Positions 23,161-35,089 of a DNA stretch of 64,000 nucleotides are shown here, in pieces. The DNA is from Mercurialis annua (lineage: Eukaryota > Streptophyta > Magnoliopsida > Malpighiales > Euphorbiaceae). The position numbers and the translations under genes were made by a program. Numbering within the stretch: position 1 is the stretch's first letter; every line of letters starts with the position of its first letter. Below the pieces are notes generated by a model. The model had not been told where the DNA came from. It saw nothing but the letters and a program-made list of their open reading frames with translations, and made no database searches. Where the stretch lies: positions 15,316,501 through 15,380,500 of the forward strand of contig NC_065576.1 in the NCBI RefSeq assembly GCF_937616625.2, read 5' to 3'.

Positions 23161-26089
23161 ATGTCTCCTTCCAAGGTTTCTTTGTCTACTTCTTCTTCTT
23201 CTTCTTCTTCTTCTGAGAGTTCTTCTAGCGATTCCTCTTATCCTGCTCCTCTTGCAACCCTGGTGGACTTGGTTTCTGATGAGGAAGGGTTACCCAAAAG
23301 GTGGTTCCGGACAGTGAGGAGGGTGTGTCCGCCGTGGAGGATATTGACACGTTATTGGGGGTTAATAACAGAGAACCGGAAGGCGAGGTTCCTTTAAAGG
23401 TGATGATGGTGATGATGGCGATGATGGCGATGATGGCGAGATGGGCAATGATGAAGAGGATGAGGAGGATTTCGTTTTTAAAAAACGTAAAGCATCTTCT
23501 GGGACGTCCTCTAGCAAGAAAAAGCCTTTGTCCGAATGGACCATCGACCTGGGTCAAAGCGCCCTTGTATGGATTAGGGCGAGGTATGAGATTCCCTCTT
23601 CTATCGGGCTTCGGATTCCGTCTGAAGGTTCTGCTGTTGACCAGATCCTAGATGATGACGAACAATTGATCTTTATTGAAGATTTTGAGGCGGGCTTAAG
23701 GCTACCACTTGATGGCTTCACACATATGGTGTTTGACCATTTTAAGATCCCCTTAGGTCATTTTCATCCTAACGCCCATCGCCATCTGACCGGGATTTTC
23801 ATTTGTGGGCTCCATTTGAAGAGGCAGGTCGGTTATGAGATCGTTCGGTCGATCTATTCTTTTGGAAGGAAGAAAAATGATGAGTTCTTCTACTTACAAC
23901 CTGGCCGATCTCCCTTTAGTGGTCTTCCCAATTCTTTGAAGCGGTGGAAAGGTTCCTTTGTTATTGCCAAGAAGGAAGGGGGTTGGGGCTCCATTCCAAA
24001 CGTATTTTTGGAAGGGCCCATGTAGTTGGACAAGGCGAAGTTGAGTGAGGCTGATCAGGAGACGTTGCTTCTGCTTCGATGTCGTGCTAAGGTGCATGTG
24101 GTGAATTTGATTGACTCCTATTTCGGCTGGGATCAGGGTGTTGCTTCCAAGAGAAATAAGAGAGTAAAGGGTGAAAAGAGGGAGAAGAGGAAGAAGAAGA
24201 GTAAAGATAAAAAGGAGACTTCGCCTAGTTGTGAAGACGAGTTCCCTGATGGAGGCGAACCACCTCTTTCTTCTCCCCTTAATATTTCTTCTATGCCTCT
24301 TAGTTCTTCTGGTACCTTGTTTGTACCATGAAGCTTTTATTTTCTTTAAGTTCTGATTTTTATTTTCTGATCTTTGTTTATTTTCTTGGAATTCTCAGTG
24401 CCGAATTTTAAGGAACTTCAACAGAAGGTTATGGAGGATAGAAGAGCGCGCCGAGAGAAAGAGACTCGAGAGAGGGAGGCTCTTGCCCAGGCTGTCTCTA
24501 CAAAATCCTCCGAGGCTAGGAGAGAGCCTGTCAAGAAAGTGGGCGACGCTCCTTCCAAGACCGGAGATAAACCACCTTCTTCCCAGAAGGATGATGGCTC
24601 CGCCCCGAATCCTCCTACTTCATCCAGGGTGGTGCTCCCTGGTTTCAAGATTAAGGAACCTGCCACAAACCCTCCTCCTCCTGCTGTTCCCTCTTATACG
24701 GGTAAGGGGAAGAATAAAATGGAGGTTCCCCCAAAGGAGAAGCAGCCCAAGTCCATTCCTCCTCCTCAAGGTGTTTTGACTGCTTCTTCGGGCTCGAAGA
24801 GGCGAGCTCCTTCTTCTAGGGGCGAGGATGCTGCTGAGGAAGGTCCCTCGATGAAGAAGCCTCGGAGGGATGTTATGGTGACTCAGGTCGACCTGCTCCT
24901 CCAGAAATATGGGGTGGAGGCAACCAGCCGTTGTCCTGCTGTTGCTGCTGACATCTTTAGGGGTTCTTGCTGCCCTTCTGATGTCGATTATTATCTGAAG
25001 AGGCCGGACAACGTGCTGATCGATGACTGTTTTACTGGCTTGCTGAGGGTGATTATTTCCTTCTCTCTCTCTTGCTCTCCCTGTTTCCTTTATTTTTTTT
25101 TGACTTCACTTTTATTTTGTTTTTAGACTGCCTTCGCCCTCCGTCAATATCGTTCAAACCGTCTGAATGATGACGATATGCAAGTGAAGATAAAGACGGA
25201 GTATAAGATTTTGAAGGGAAAGTATGACTCCCTTCATATTGAGCATGGCGGATGCGCCCTTAAGCAGACCTCTCTTCGTGCTGATGTGGAGAGGTTATCC
25301 AAAGAGAGGGAGGATGCCATTAAACAGCAGCAGGCACTAACAGAAGAGGTCGCCCACCTAAAGAAAGAAAACACTAGTTTGGCGGTGGAGGTGGTGGTGA
25401 AGGGGGCTGATTATAATGATCTGAAAAAGAAGTTCGACACCACCGTCATGGCTCTTACTGAGAAGGTGTCCGTTGCTGAGAGGAAGCTTTACTTAAAGCG
25501 AGGCAGACTGGCTCGTGAGAAGGAGAGGCGTCGCCGGAATACAGCCCAGCTTGCTAATGACCTGACTGACTTCACTGAAGCTATTGTGGGCACATATTTA
25601 GAGCGTCATCCTGAGGGTGACACTGATTTTTTGTATGGCTTTCCCTCCGGGGTCAACAGTGAAAGTGAGCCAGACTCTCCTGAAGACTTGTTTGTCTCCT
25701 TCAAGTCTGAAAAGAGTGAAAGTGCTGCGGAGGTCGTCGAGCAGTCTGCCAAAGTGGCCGGTGATTTTGCCAAGGTTGGCGAGAAGCTACTTGTTCCTGG
25801 CTTGTGGGGTAGTCCTGAGGAGAAGGACTTTGGCTTGATTATTTCTTCCGAGTGCCCTTTTGCTGCTCTGGAGTTATTGGATCGGCCTTCGGATTTAGAA
25901 TCTATTCCTCCTGGGGCCGATCCTCTTAGTCTTGCCGATGTCCCTTCTCCTACCCGTTTTAGCAACATTGTTGTTGATGCTTCTTCTTCTGCCAGGCGGA
26001 GTTCGCAGGAGGGATTATCTGACCCAGCTACTTCTGAAGGGGATAAGGAGGCTATCCCGGAGAAGATCGAGCAGGAGATTAAACTTTAG
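23161..26089 (+). pseudogene. Antisense spliced extra gene of the Tat element (gypsy-type transposon protein family)
   Basis: It runs opposite to gag-pol. Exons: 23161-24311, 24399-25048, 25127-26089, with GT-AG introns of 87 and 78 bp and matching phases. The Ser/Asp-rich start (MSPSKVSLSTSSSS) leads to a domain seen in plant proteins annotated 'putative gypsy type transposon' (LPLDGFTHMVFDHFKIPLGHFHPN, GIFICGLHLKRQVGYE), then a Pro/Lys-rich linker and a long coiled coil in exon 3 (ADVERLSKEREDAIKQQQ). Shifts near 23298 and 23400 and an in-frame TAG at 24023-24025 break it. Extra antisense ORFs of this kind are known in Tat elements; their function is unknown. Confidence 0.75.
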
Positions 26090-26462
26090 GCCCCCCCTTC
26101 CTTTGTTTTTTGTTATGTACTGTGTACATGTATATATATATATATATTTTTTTTTTTTTGCATAGGAATTTTTATTTTTCCTTGTAATTTTTTGGAGGGC
26201 GTATTTTACCCTCTTTTTAATATATATATTTTTCTTCATTATGCTTTCTTCGCATTCTTTATTTTGAGAAACGCTAGTTATTTTTCTTCTTATGCTTTCT
26301 TTATTTTGGGCGATCTTCATTTTGATCGCGTGTTTTTGTTGTTTCCTTTGTGGGGTTGAACTCGTCAGTTCTCCTTTTTGGAAATATTTTAAATAAACAA
26401 TAATTATAGCGGAGAGACAGTATCTGTGAATCTTCCTTGTCCGAGCAAGGGTAAATTAAAAT

Positions 26463-26558
26463 ACTTGGAGAAATTCGAATACAATACTGTGATTAAATAT
26501 CACTTGGAGGAATTTAAATACAATACTGTGATGAAATATCACTTGGAGGAATTTAAAT
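26463..26558. repeat. 39-bp tandem repeat, 2.5 copies, 3' of the Tat gag-pol
   Basis: ACTTGGAG(A/G)AATT begins at 26463, 26502 and 26541. The units share ACAATACTGTGAT and AAATATC. Short tandem arrays at this place between pol and the 3' LTR are common in Tat-lineage elements. Confidence 0.9.
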
Positions 26559-26634
26559 GCAGACATAGTAATTCTTAAAGAAAATGAAATTGCGGAAATA
26601 ATAGCTAATCATGCTGAGTGATGAACTATTGTTG

Positions 26635-29600
26635 CTAAATTTTCCTTAAGTTGTTGGCGTTCCATGTCCTTGGTATGATTCTTCCCATAGAGTTGGTGAG
26701 TTTGAATGTTCCTTCCTTAATGACCTCGCTGATGGTGTAAGGTCCTTCCCAGTTTGGTTGCAGCTTTCCGCTCCCTGCCTCTCCTTTTTTGACTTCGGTC
26801 TTTCTCATGACGAGATCGCCTAATTTGAACTTTCTTTTCTTCACATGGCTGTTGAAATGTTTGGCCATTTTTTGTCTGTAGGCTTCCATCCTGATATCTG
26901 ATCTGTTGATTTTTTCGACCAAGAGGTCCAGATTGTTCCCGAGTTCTGCTTCGTTTTTTTCTAGGTTCAGCTGGTTGTCTTCTGTCCTTGGTGTGGGTGC
27001 GACAATCTCTACAGGAATTACAGCCTCCGTTCCATAGGCTAGGGCGAGTGGAGTTTTGCCCGTTGATTCTCTAGGGGTGGTACGGTAGTTCCATAGGACG
27101 CTGTAGAGTTCTTCTACCCATCTTCCTTGGTATTCGTCTAGTCTTCTTTTTAGTCCGGCCAATAGAATTCTGTTGGCCACTTCGGTTTGCCCATTTGATT
27201 GTGGATGGTAAACCGAGGTGAACCTTAGATCGATCTGATATTCTGCACAGAACTTTCTGAATTTTGCTGAGTCGAACTGCTTTCCATTGTCTGTGATCAG
27301 CACCTTCGGTATTCCAAACCTGCACAAGATAGATCTGAAAAAAAAGTTAGTTATTCGTTGTTGGGTGATTTTTGCCAGTGGTTCTGGTTCTATCCACTTA
27401 GTGAAGTGGTCGATCGCCACTTACTAGGAACTTTCTCTGTCCTGTGGCCAGAGGGAGAGGTCCCAGGATATCCATCCCCCACTGGGCGAAGGGCCATGCA
27501 CTACCGATTGGTTTCATTTCTGAAGCTTGTTTTCTAGGTACCAAAGCATGTTGTTGGCAAGGCCAGCATCCTCTTATCAGTGTTGTAGCTTGCTCTTTCA
27601 TCATAGGCCAATAGTAGCCTTGTAATAGGGCTTTCCTGACTAGATTTGACGCTCCATCATGTGCTCCACAGGTCCCCTTGTGTAGTTCCTTCATGATATA
27701 CTCTCCTTCTTCTTTGTTAACACACCTCAGCCAGGGATGGGTGAATGACCGTTTATATAGGTGGCCATTGTATATTCCGAACTTGGATGATAATATCACT
27801 ATCCTTTTGGCTTCCTTTCTGTCCTCGGGGAGTATTCCATCAGCTAAATATGCTGTGAGTCATCCAGGTTTCTTCTCCTTCCACCATTAGTACTTCGCCT
27901 TCTTCAATTTCCTCTTGGAAGCTGGGTTGTCGTTTGATCTCGTGAGGGATGTTTTTTATTGAATCGTAATTTCTTGTTGCGGCCCACTTTGCCAATTCGT
28001 CTAACCTTCCATTCATCGCTCTAGGTATTTGCTGTAATGACCAAGATCGCCCATTGTTGACGAAGAAGGTTTTGGCTTGCTTGGAGTATTTCTTCAGTGT
28101 AGCTTCCTTTACTTCGAAGTTCCCTGAGACTTGGTTCACGACAAGTTGTGAGTCGCTGTAGATCTGGGCTTCGGAGATATTGAGTTCTTCACACAACTGT
28201 AGTCCTGTTATTAGCGCCTCATATTCCGCCACATTGTTGGAAGCTGGAAATTCGAGTCTTGCTGAGTATTCCATTTGGACTCTCCCTGGTCCTTTGAGTA
28301 CGACACTGATTCCTGCTCCTTCTCCACAAACTGCTCCGTCAACGTGTATTTCCCAGGGAGTCGCTTTGTTTTCCATTTGTTCCGTAAAAGTTAATTCTGC
28401 GAAGAAGTCGGCCAGTGCTTGAGCCTTTAAGGCTTTCCGGGCTTCATAGATAACGCCCGAGCTTCCTATCTTGACAGCCCATTCCGCTATACGTCCACTT
28501 GTTTCCGCCTTTTGGAGGATTTTTTGTAATGGTTGGTCAGTCCGTAAAATAACTTGGTGTCCTTCGAAGTAATGTCGGAGTTTAATTGTGGCGGTGTATA
28601 CACATAACGCCAGTTTCTCCAACTTTGGGTATCTTAGCTCGGCATCCCTGAGCACCTTCCTGATGTAGTAGATCGGGTATTGTTCTCCTTCTTTCTCCGA
28701 CACCAGTACTCCTGTTATTGTTTCGTCAGAACAAGAGATGTATAAATATAATACGTCGCCCGGATCTGGTCTCGCCAAGAGTGGGGGTGACGAGAGGAAG
28801 CTTTTCAATTCCTCAAACGCCGTCTGGCATTCTTCCGTCCATGTGAAGTTCTTGATCTGCTTCAGCGTCTTGAAGAAAGGTAAGCATCGCTTCGATGAGC
28901 AGGACATGAATCGACCTAGGGCCGTGATCCGGCCATTGAGTTTCTGGACTTCGTGTATGCTCCGGGGCGGTGTCATTTTTAGAACTGCTTCAATTTTGTC
29001 TGGGTTGGCTTCGATCCCACGCTGAGAGACCATGTATCCCAAAAACTTGCCCGCTGGTACTCCGAATACACACTTCTCCGGATTTAGCTTTAATTGGTAT
29101 CTTTTCAGTGTCTCTAGGACTACCTTCACATCTGCTGGGTGGTCTTCAGTCCTGACGCTCTTAACAATCATGTCATCCACATAAACTTCCATGTGTTTTC
29201 CGATCTGATCTCTGAATATGGAGTTTACCAGCCGCTGATATGTGGCTCCTGCATTTTTTAAGCCGAATGGCATCATCTTATAACAAAATAACCCCTGGTC
29301 CGTTACGAAAGCCGTTTTTTCCTGGTCTTCTGATGCCATGGGTATTTGATGGTATCCTGCTTTGGCGTCTAAGAACGCATATAGGGCATGACCTGCTTTG
29401 GAGTCCACTAATTGATCGATGCTTGGCAGCGGGAAGCTATCTTTGGGACATGCCTTGTTCAGATTTGTAAAGTCTACACACATTCGGTATGTACCATTGG
29501 ACTTTTTCACCATTACCACGTTTTCCACCCATTTGGGATAATATGCATCTTTGATCACGTTTGCTTCTTTTAACTTAGCAATTTCTTCTGCGATGGCTAG

Positions 29601-32018
29601 TTGTTTTTCGGGTGAGTGTCTTCTTTTCTTTTGTACTACGGGCTTTGAGTCGGCCACTATGTTTAACCGATGGCATATGACATCCGGGTTTACTCCGATT
29701 AGTTCGTCTGTTGTCCAGGCAAAGGAGTCTCCAAGTGCTTTGAGAGTTTCTGTCAGAGATCGTTTGATTCCTTCTTCCTGCTCGTCTCCCACCACTATCT
29801 CTTTTCCTGGGGAAAGTTCTATCTTTGAGGTTCGCCCATAATGCTCCGCCCTCTCTGTCTTTTCTGGAGGTTCCACCGTTAACACTGGCAAAGTTACGTG
29901 AACTTTTTTGAGAGCCGTAAAGTATGCCTCTCTGGCTGATTTTTGGCATCCCCTGACTTCTGCATCGCCTTCTCTGGTCGGGATTTTCATCAGTAAGTAT
30001 CTCATGCAAATGGATGCGCATGTGTCATGCAATAGCGGCCTTCCAAGAATTGCGTTGTAGGCGAAGTCCATATTGACTATCATGAATTCTGCTCGGATTT
30101 CTTTATAGAATTCGCCATCCCCCAGTTGGATATTTATTTCTAATGATCCTTCCACGTGTACAGATTTGCCGCCGAGTCCTACCAGTGGAGTGGATACACG
30201 TGTCAAATTTTCCTTTTTTAGTCCGATTCTATCAAACATCTCCATCGTGATCATGTTTATCGAACTTCCTGTGTCTACAAACATCCGAGATACCTCGAAA
30301 TTGTTGAGTCGCCCTTTAACTACCAGGGCGTCCTCATGGGGGAGTGATAAGCCATGGCTATCGTTTTCTGAAAAAGATATACTTCCGAACTTCTTTATGT
30401 CTGGTGCACCTGGGCTGACAGAGTAGACCGTCCTAGCTGCTTTCTTTCTGGTAGTATTGCTGTCTCCTCCGGTTGATCCACCCATTATTACGTTAACCAC
30501 GCCTGCTGGTTCCGGCCTAGGCCTTCTGGTGGTCTCTTCTTTTCTTTCTTTCTTTCTTTCTGCTTCAGCCTCTCTGGCTTCGGTATCCCTTTTCACGAAC
30601 TGGGAAAGGGACCCCCTCTCTATCAGCTTCTCTATCTCTTCCTTCAGGTGCCAGCATTCGTCTGTGGTGTGGCCGTTATTTCTATGGAATTCACAGTATT
30701 TGCTGTTGTCTCTTTTGCTAGCTGATGCAACATTCATTTTTCTTGGCCACCTGACCTTCTCCCGGTTGTCTTTCACCCAAAATAACACGTTGGTTCTGGT
30801 TGTGTTTAGGGGGGTGTATCGCCTATCCTCGTCCGTTTTTCTCTTATTTCTGAAACGGTCGTTACCTTTCTCTCCGAACCTTTTTCCTGTGGGCAATCTA
30901 TCCCCATTCCTTCTTTCTGAAAATGTTCGTTCTTCTGCTCGTCCGTGTCGGTTCTCTATCTCTCTCTGGCCATCATCCACTCTGATTTGTGTATGTGCGA
31001 TGGTCATCAGTGTAGTAAATGATTTTGGTGATTTAGCCAACAACTCTTTTCGTAGGTCAGAATTAGTGGTCCCGTTGAGTAACGCTGTATATGCGATCTC
31101 TTGGCTTAGGTCTTCTATTTGCATCGCCTCCTTGTTGAACCTTTCTACATATTTCCTGAGCGTCTCTCCGTCTCTTTGCATGATAGCTAGCAGATTTATG
31201 GACAACTTCTTCTGGGGGATGCATGCTACGAATCTAGCCTGAAATAGTCCTGAGAACTGTTTAAATGTTAGCACCGATCCTGGATTTAAGCTTTGGTACC
31301 ATTCCTGCGCCAAACCTTTTAGGGTAGTAGGAAAAAGCTTGCACAACACATGATCTAGGTTTGTCTGAACATTGATTACTGCTTGGAATTTATGCACATG
31401 GCTCTTGGGGCAGCCGGTCCCGTCATAGGATTCCAGATTTGGAGGATATTTGAACTTTGTAGGGAACTCGTGAGAGATGATGAAATCTGCAAGGGGTGAG
31501 TCACTCCGAAGAGAAATATCTACGTCTTCACATCTTATTCCGAGCCTGCTCATGACTTGACGGACTTTTTCCTCCAGATGTTCTTCTCTATCCTTGGGGG
31601 TGTGTTGTTCGTCCATCCAGCGTTCCTCATCCGGGATTGTTATGGGGGCGTTTTGTTTCTTTGCGGAATTTTCTGGCGCCTCTTCTTGCCGTACCGGTTC
31701 CTTTCCTTTATCTATGGGTGATGTCGACTTTTGTGCTGATAATTTTGCTGATTCTGGCTCTTGCGATTGTAGCGATACTGTCTGTTTGATGTCTTTAAGT
31801 AAACTGGTGATCTCTAGGAAAGCTTTGAACATCGCCTGATTGCTGACTGGCTCTTCATTAGGTGTTCCGGTAATCGGAGGTATCGCCTGTCTTATCGCCT
31901 GAGGGTCGCTGGTTTCTCCTTCTTCACTGCCTGGGGGAAATAGATTTAGGGCCGGCAGTTCTGTTTCCCCGTCTCCTCTGTTGGTAACTGGTGGGGTATT
32001 ATCTCCCGGGGGATCCAT
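26635..32018 (-). pseudogene. Tat-type gag-pol polyprotein, two frameshifts
   Basis: The main frame (27840-32048, first likely Met at 32018, MDPPGDNTPPV) holds gag (SYDGTGCPKSHVHKFQAVIN, LAQEWYQSLNPGS), a Cys/His knuckle-like CEFHRNNGHTTDEC, a protease with VDTGSS at about residue 590, a reverse transcriptase with YVDDM at about 955, an RNase H, and a second archaeal-type RNase H (HVDGAVCGEGAG, YSDSQLVVNQV) near 1234. A one-base shift near 27843 separates it from the integrase HHCC part (27398-27799), and another near 27420 from the catalytic core and C-terminus (26635-27420, VLITDNGKQFDS, SVYHPQSNGQTEVAN). This copy cannot make a full polyprotein. Confidence 0.9.
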
Positions 32019-32092
32019 CCTTGAAAAGCAAACTCTGAAAAATATCAATAAGGAACGACGAAACTAATAAGCTCCACGCTCACCGCACCAAA

Positions 32093-32572
32093 TGATACAG
32101 GTCGAACTACGAAGGTCGCCCGTACTGTTTTCCTGCACAAGTAACAAATGTAAGCTCAAAGGACCTCAGGCTGATTCAGCCTGGAAGCCACTCCGATGCT
32201 TAAGTCAATAAGGGTTTTTTTGGTAAGTAAATGAGTGTTTATGTGTTTAAGTCTATTTGTGCGTACCTCTCTCAGCATTCCGTGGCTTCCTTTTATAATG
32301 AGTTTATGGCGATTGTTATCTGGTAGTTCGTGGGCTTGTCCCACGATCTTTGATAATGGTTAAGGCACGTTTCTCGATTATCCCGGGTAGTGGGTGTTTA
32401 GAGAACGGAGTGGATGGGGTCGGCTTGATAACTGACCGGGAGGAGTATGATTAAGATTGATATGGGCGATACTCGTATTATCACTGGGCGATGTATCTTT
32501 CGGAGACTCAACGGGCGAGCATAGCATTTTCTAGACGATGCTTGGAGTTCGGATATTCTTAGGTCGGTATCA
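32093..32572 (-). repeat. 5' LTR of the Tat element
   Basis: 480 bp, nearly identical to 22213-22693. Directly inside it the minus strand reads TTTGGTGCGGTGAGCG, in the place where Tat elements carry the tRNA primer-binding site. Which tRNA is used was not determined. Confidence 0.93.
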
Positions 32573-33080
32573 GTTAGTATTATTTATTTGGATATAAATA
32601 ATACGTAAGTAATTGAGTTAAAAGAATAATTTAACTGTTTGGTTAAATTAGAAAGTTTAAAAGAGAAATGGTTAAAGTTAAAAAATTGAAGGATTAAACT
32701 GGCTAATTAGCCAAGCTATATGTAAAGGAAATGAAGGAATAAAATGGGAGAAGAAGGTTACAGAAAGAACGAGAGAAATTTGACGATCGATTACGATCCG
32801 CCGCCGTTTCGCCGTTTCTCGTCCAAATCGAGCGTTCTTTATATCGATTCGTTTAGAATGCGATTCTCTATCATCGTTAAGCTTCAAATCCATAAGCTTG
32901 ACGTTTTTGCTGCGAGAATTAGTAATTAAGGGTTATTTCGTTTTAACGAATTAAACGGATTAAAATCGCGTTTCTATTATTAATTTTGATGAATTTGGAG
33001 TTGAGTTTATGTTAAATTAAGATAGGAGCATGAAAGAATCAAGTTTTACCACGTCGGAATGCCCGGAATTGGATTCTGGG

Positions 33081-33222
33081 GTGTGTGCGAAAGACCGCAC
33101 ACAAAAGTGTGCGGGGGCACACAATTGTGTGCGGGCGCACACTAAAGTGTGCGGGGGCACACAATTGTGTGCGAGCGCACACAAAAGTGTGCGGGTGCAC
33201 ACCAAGTTGTGCGCGCGCACAG
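33081..33222. repeat. Palindromic 20-bp tandem block in the 5' LTR-B
   Basis: About seven units of GTGTGCG-NGN-CGCACAC-type palindromes are separated by 4-bp spacers (AATT, AAAA, TAAA). Each unit can pair with itself or with its neighbours. The matching block in the 3' LTR has about five units, so copy number changed after integration. Confidence 0.92.
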
Positions 33223-34230
33223 AGATAGCCAACAGTTTGAGCATTTCCGCCCCGTTTTGACCTTGTTTTCCGACTTCAAATACGTCGGGCATTGAAAAAG
33301 GAAACATAGACCCCAAAAACGTAAAATTCGAATATCGAACATGACGTGTTCGATTAGGGTTTCGAGGTATAAGGAACCTATGATTGAAAATCGATTAACA
33401 AGAGATATAACAAGTATCTCGACTAAGTATTAAAAACACGATCAAAGTTAAAGGACATATTTAGAATAAGATCTTGTAAATCTAAGTTTATAACTTAGGA
33501 TTTTAGTACTAAGCCTACATTTATGGATTAAACGTACAGGTAACTCGACTAAGTAACTGACGTATCGACGAGCTACCAGGCCGATGAGCTGGAATAGCTG
33601 TGTGATCAAACGACGCATGGAAGTTCATGGGATCTTTATATTATTATTATTCGGAAAGCGATCACTGTGAGTGGAAATTTACCTTCGCGTCTTATTATTA
33701 TAAAAGTTATTTTCATATATTATGAATATTAATATTAATACATCGCATTTATATGATTTGTTTGTATGAGATATTATGTTTGATGAATTAGATTATATGA
33801 ATGCCATTATATTCATTGTTTGAATACGAGTAGCTAGTATGAGATCTATAGAAATCAATTACCTATTGAGTGTCAATAGGCTATGAGATTACCAGTGAGT
33901 CAGTCTAGCATGTCTAGATTGTCTATAAGATTACGAAATGCGCATACGATAAGAGTGCGACACGAGAGTGAACTCGGTTAATATAACCTGAGCCCCATGA
34001 GAGTGAACTCGATTAAGTAACCTGAGCCCCGTATCTAGTGGGTTGGACCCACCAGTGAGTTGGACTCACACTTTGGAATTAAGAGATTGGTCGCGACTGA
34101 CGTGGTTGAGTGTAGTCACTCCCGGGTCGGACCATTTGGATCAAGTTGATTCGATTATATATGTTTAGTAAATCAAGGATTAGAGTTTCGATAGAGTCTG
34201 TTACTTAGGAATGTTTGCTGTGTGCTTATA

Positions 34231-34337
34231 TGTCACGACCCAATCTCATGGGCCGAGACCGGCGCTAGGGAATGGGAGTGGTAGCTCCGAAACCCGCAGC
34301 AAGTCTAAAAACGTAAAACAATTTTTTTGCAAATATC
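34231..34337 (-). repeat. Inverted fragment of an LTR-B end
   Basis: TGTCACGACCCAATCTCATG followed by CTAGGGAATGGGAGTGGTAG is the reverse complement of the last ~105 bp of LTR-B (compare 37475-37582). It begins exactly where the 5' LTR is cut off. It may be the remnant of another element inserted in the opposite direction or a product of aberrant reverse transcription. Confidence 0.8.
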
Positions 34338-35089
34338 ATTCGCTATGCATGACATACTCATACACGTGTCATGCAAAGAACATGCCAGGTATACTTATCA
34401 ACTTCTGGAAAGTGAAGACCACATAAGGATACATCCTGAGGATTCACCTCATGGATAACCATGACTAATGACGACAGCGAAAGAATCTTCATACGAGAAG
34501 TGAAGTAACGAGATAAAAGGAGATAACAGATGGTGGGATAAGTTCCTAGCGCTACTATAAATAACAATCAGACGACGGCAACAGCCAAATAAGAGAGACT
34601 AGGTAAGTAGTGAAGCACGAGTTGTTTGAGTGTCCACATCACTCAACAAGGAACGATGATAAGATTAGACGGTGTTGGAGAACAAGATGAAGTTGTGACA
34701 ACGACCAAATAGAGAAGATTAACGGATTATCTAAACGAGGAAGCCCGGTGATGAGGATTATCATCCTTAGTAATAAAGTATCACTAGAACGAACTATTAT
34801 GGGATATCAATATTAAATAAGAGTTCATAATATTGAATGTCAGATAAGGACAAACGCAAAGATTATGTTACAGAATAAAGAGAAGAGATCAAAGGTTAGG
34901 CTGTCAATGATAGCTGACGTCAAAGTGCAAGAAGTATAGAAATTGGAATGACGATTCCATGCGCTGACAAGTGTTGTAAAATGAACACGATATTCCTACT
35001 ACGAATACAATTCTAAATGTGAAGGGGATTAAAGTAAGTAAGAAAACCATATGAAAATTCGAGGACGAATTTTTATAAGGGGGGAAGAA
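34338..35089 (+). other. Residual internal region of the LTR-B element with polypurine tract
   Basis: About 750 bp with no open frame of note and no recognisable gag or pol remnant. The last 40 bp carry TTCGAGGACGAA and ATAAGGGGGGAAGAA directly before the 3' LTR, the expected site of plus-strand priming. Confidence 0.6.

Larger units (their letters stand above)
22213..32572 (-). mobile_element. Tat-lineage Ty3/gypsy retrotransposon, nested in the LTR-B 5' LTR
   Basis: 10,360 bp, flanked by a perfect 5-bp duplication GTTAG (22208-22212 and 32573-32577). Order on the minus strand: 5' LTR (32093-32572), primer-site region starting TTTGGTGCGGTGAGCG at 32092, gag-pol (26635-32018, two frameshifts), 39-bp tandem repeats (26463-26558), an antisense spliced gene (23161-26089), a polypurine tract of A and 12 G (about 22698-22715) and the 3' LTR (22213-22693). 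By eye the two LTRs differ by about seven substitutions and one indel in 480 bp (roughly 1.5%). The second RNase H and the antisense gene are hallmarks of the Tat/Retand group. Confidence 0.92.
21782..34230 (+). repeat. 5' LTR of the LTR-B element, split by the Tat element
   Basis: Segments 21782-22212 and 32578-34230 align end to end with 35090-37120 of the 3' LTR; the Tat element and its duplicated GTTAG sit between them. It stops after TGTGCTTATA, where an inverted fragment of an LTR-B end begins. It differs from the 3' LTR by scattered substitutions and by two extra 20-bp palindromic units at 33081-33222. Confidence 0.85.

Noticed and set aside
27400..27850. Programmed frameshifts in the Tat pol
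   Set aside because: Two shifts occur at places inside and just before integrase, not at the gag-pol junction, and no slippery site was evident. Decay is the simpler reading.
30457..31242. 261-residue plus-strand open frame
   Set aside because: It is antisense to the Tat gag region and has a composition like a reversed gag sequence, with no domain. It should not be confused with the real antisense gene at 23161-26089.
33081..33222. CRISPR-like array
   Set aside because: Units are self-palindromic with 4-bp spacers, lie inside a plant LTR and lack unique spacers.
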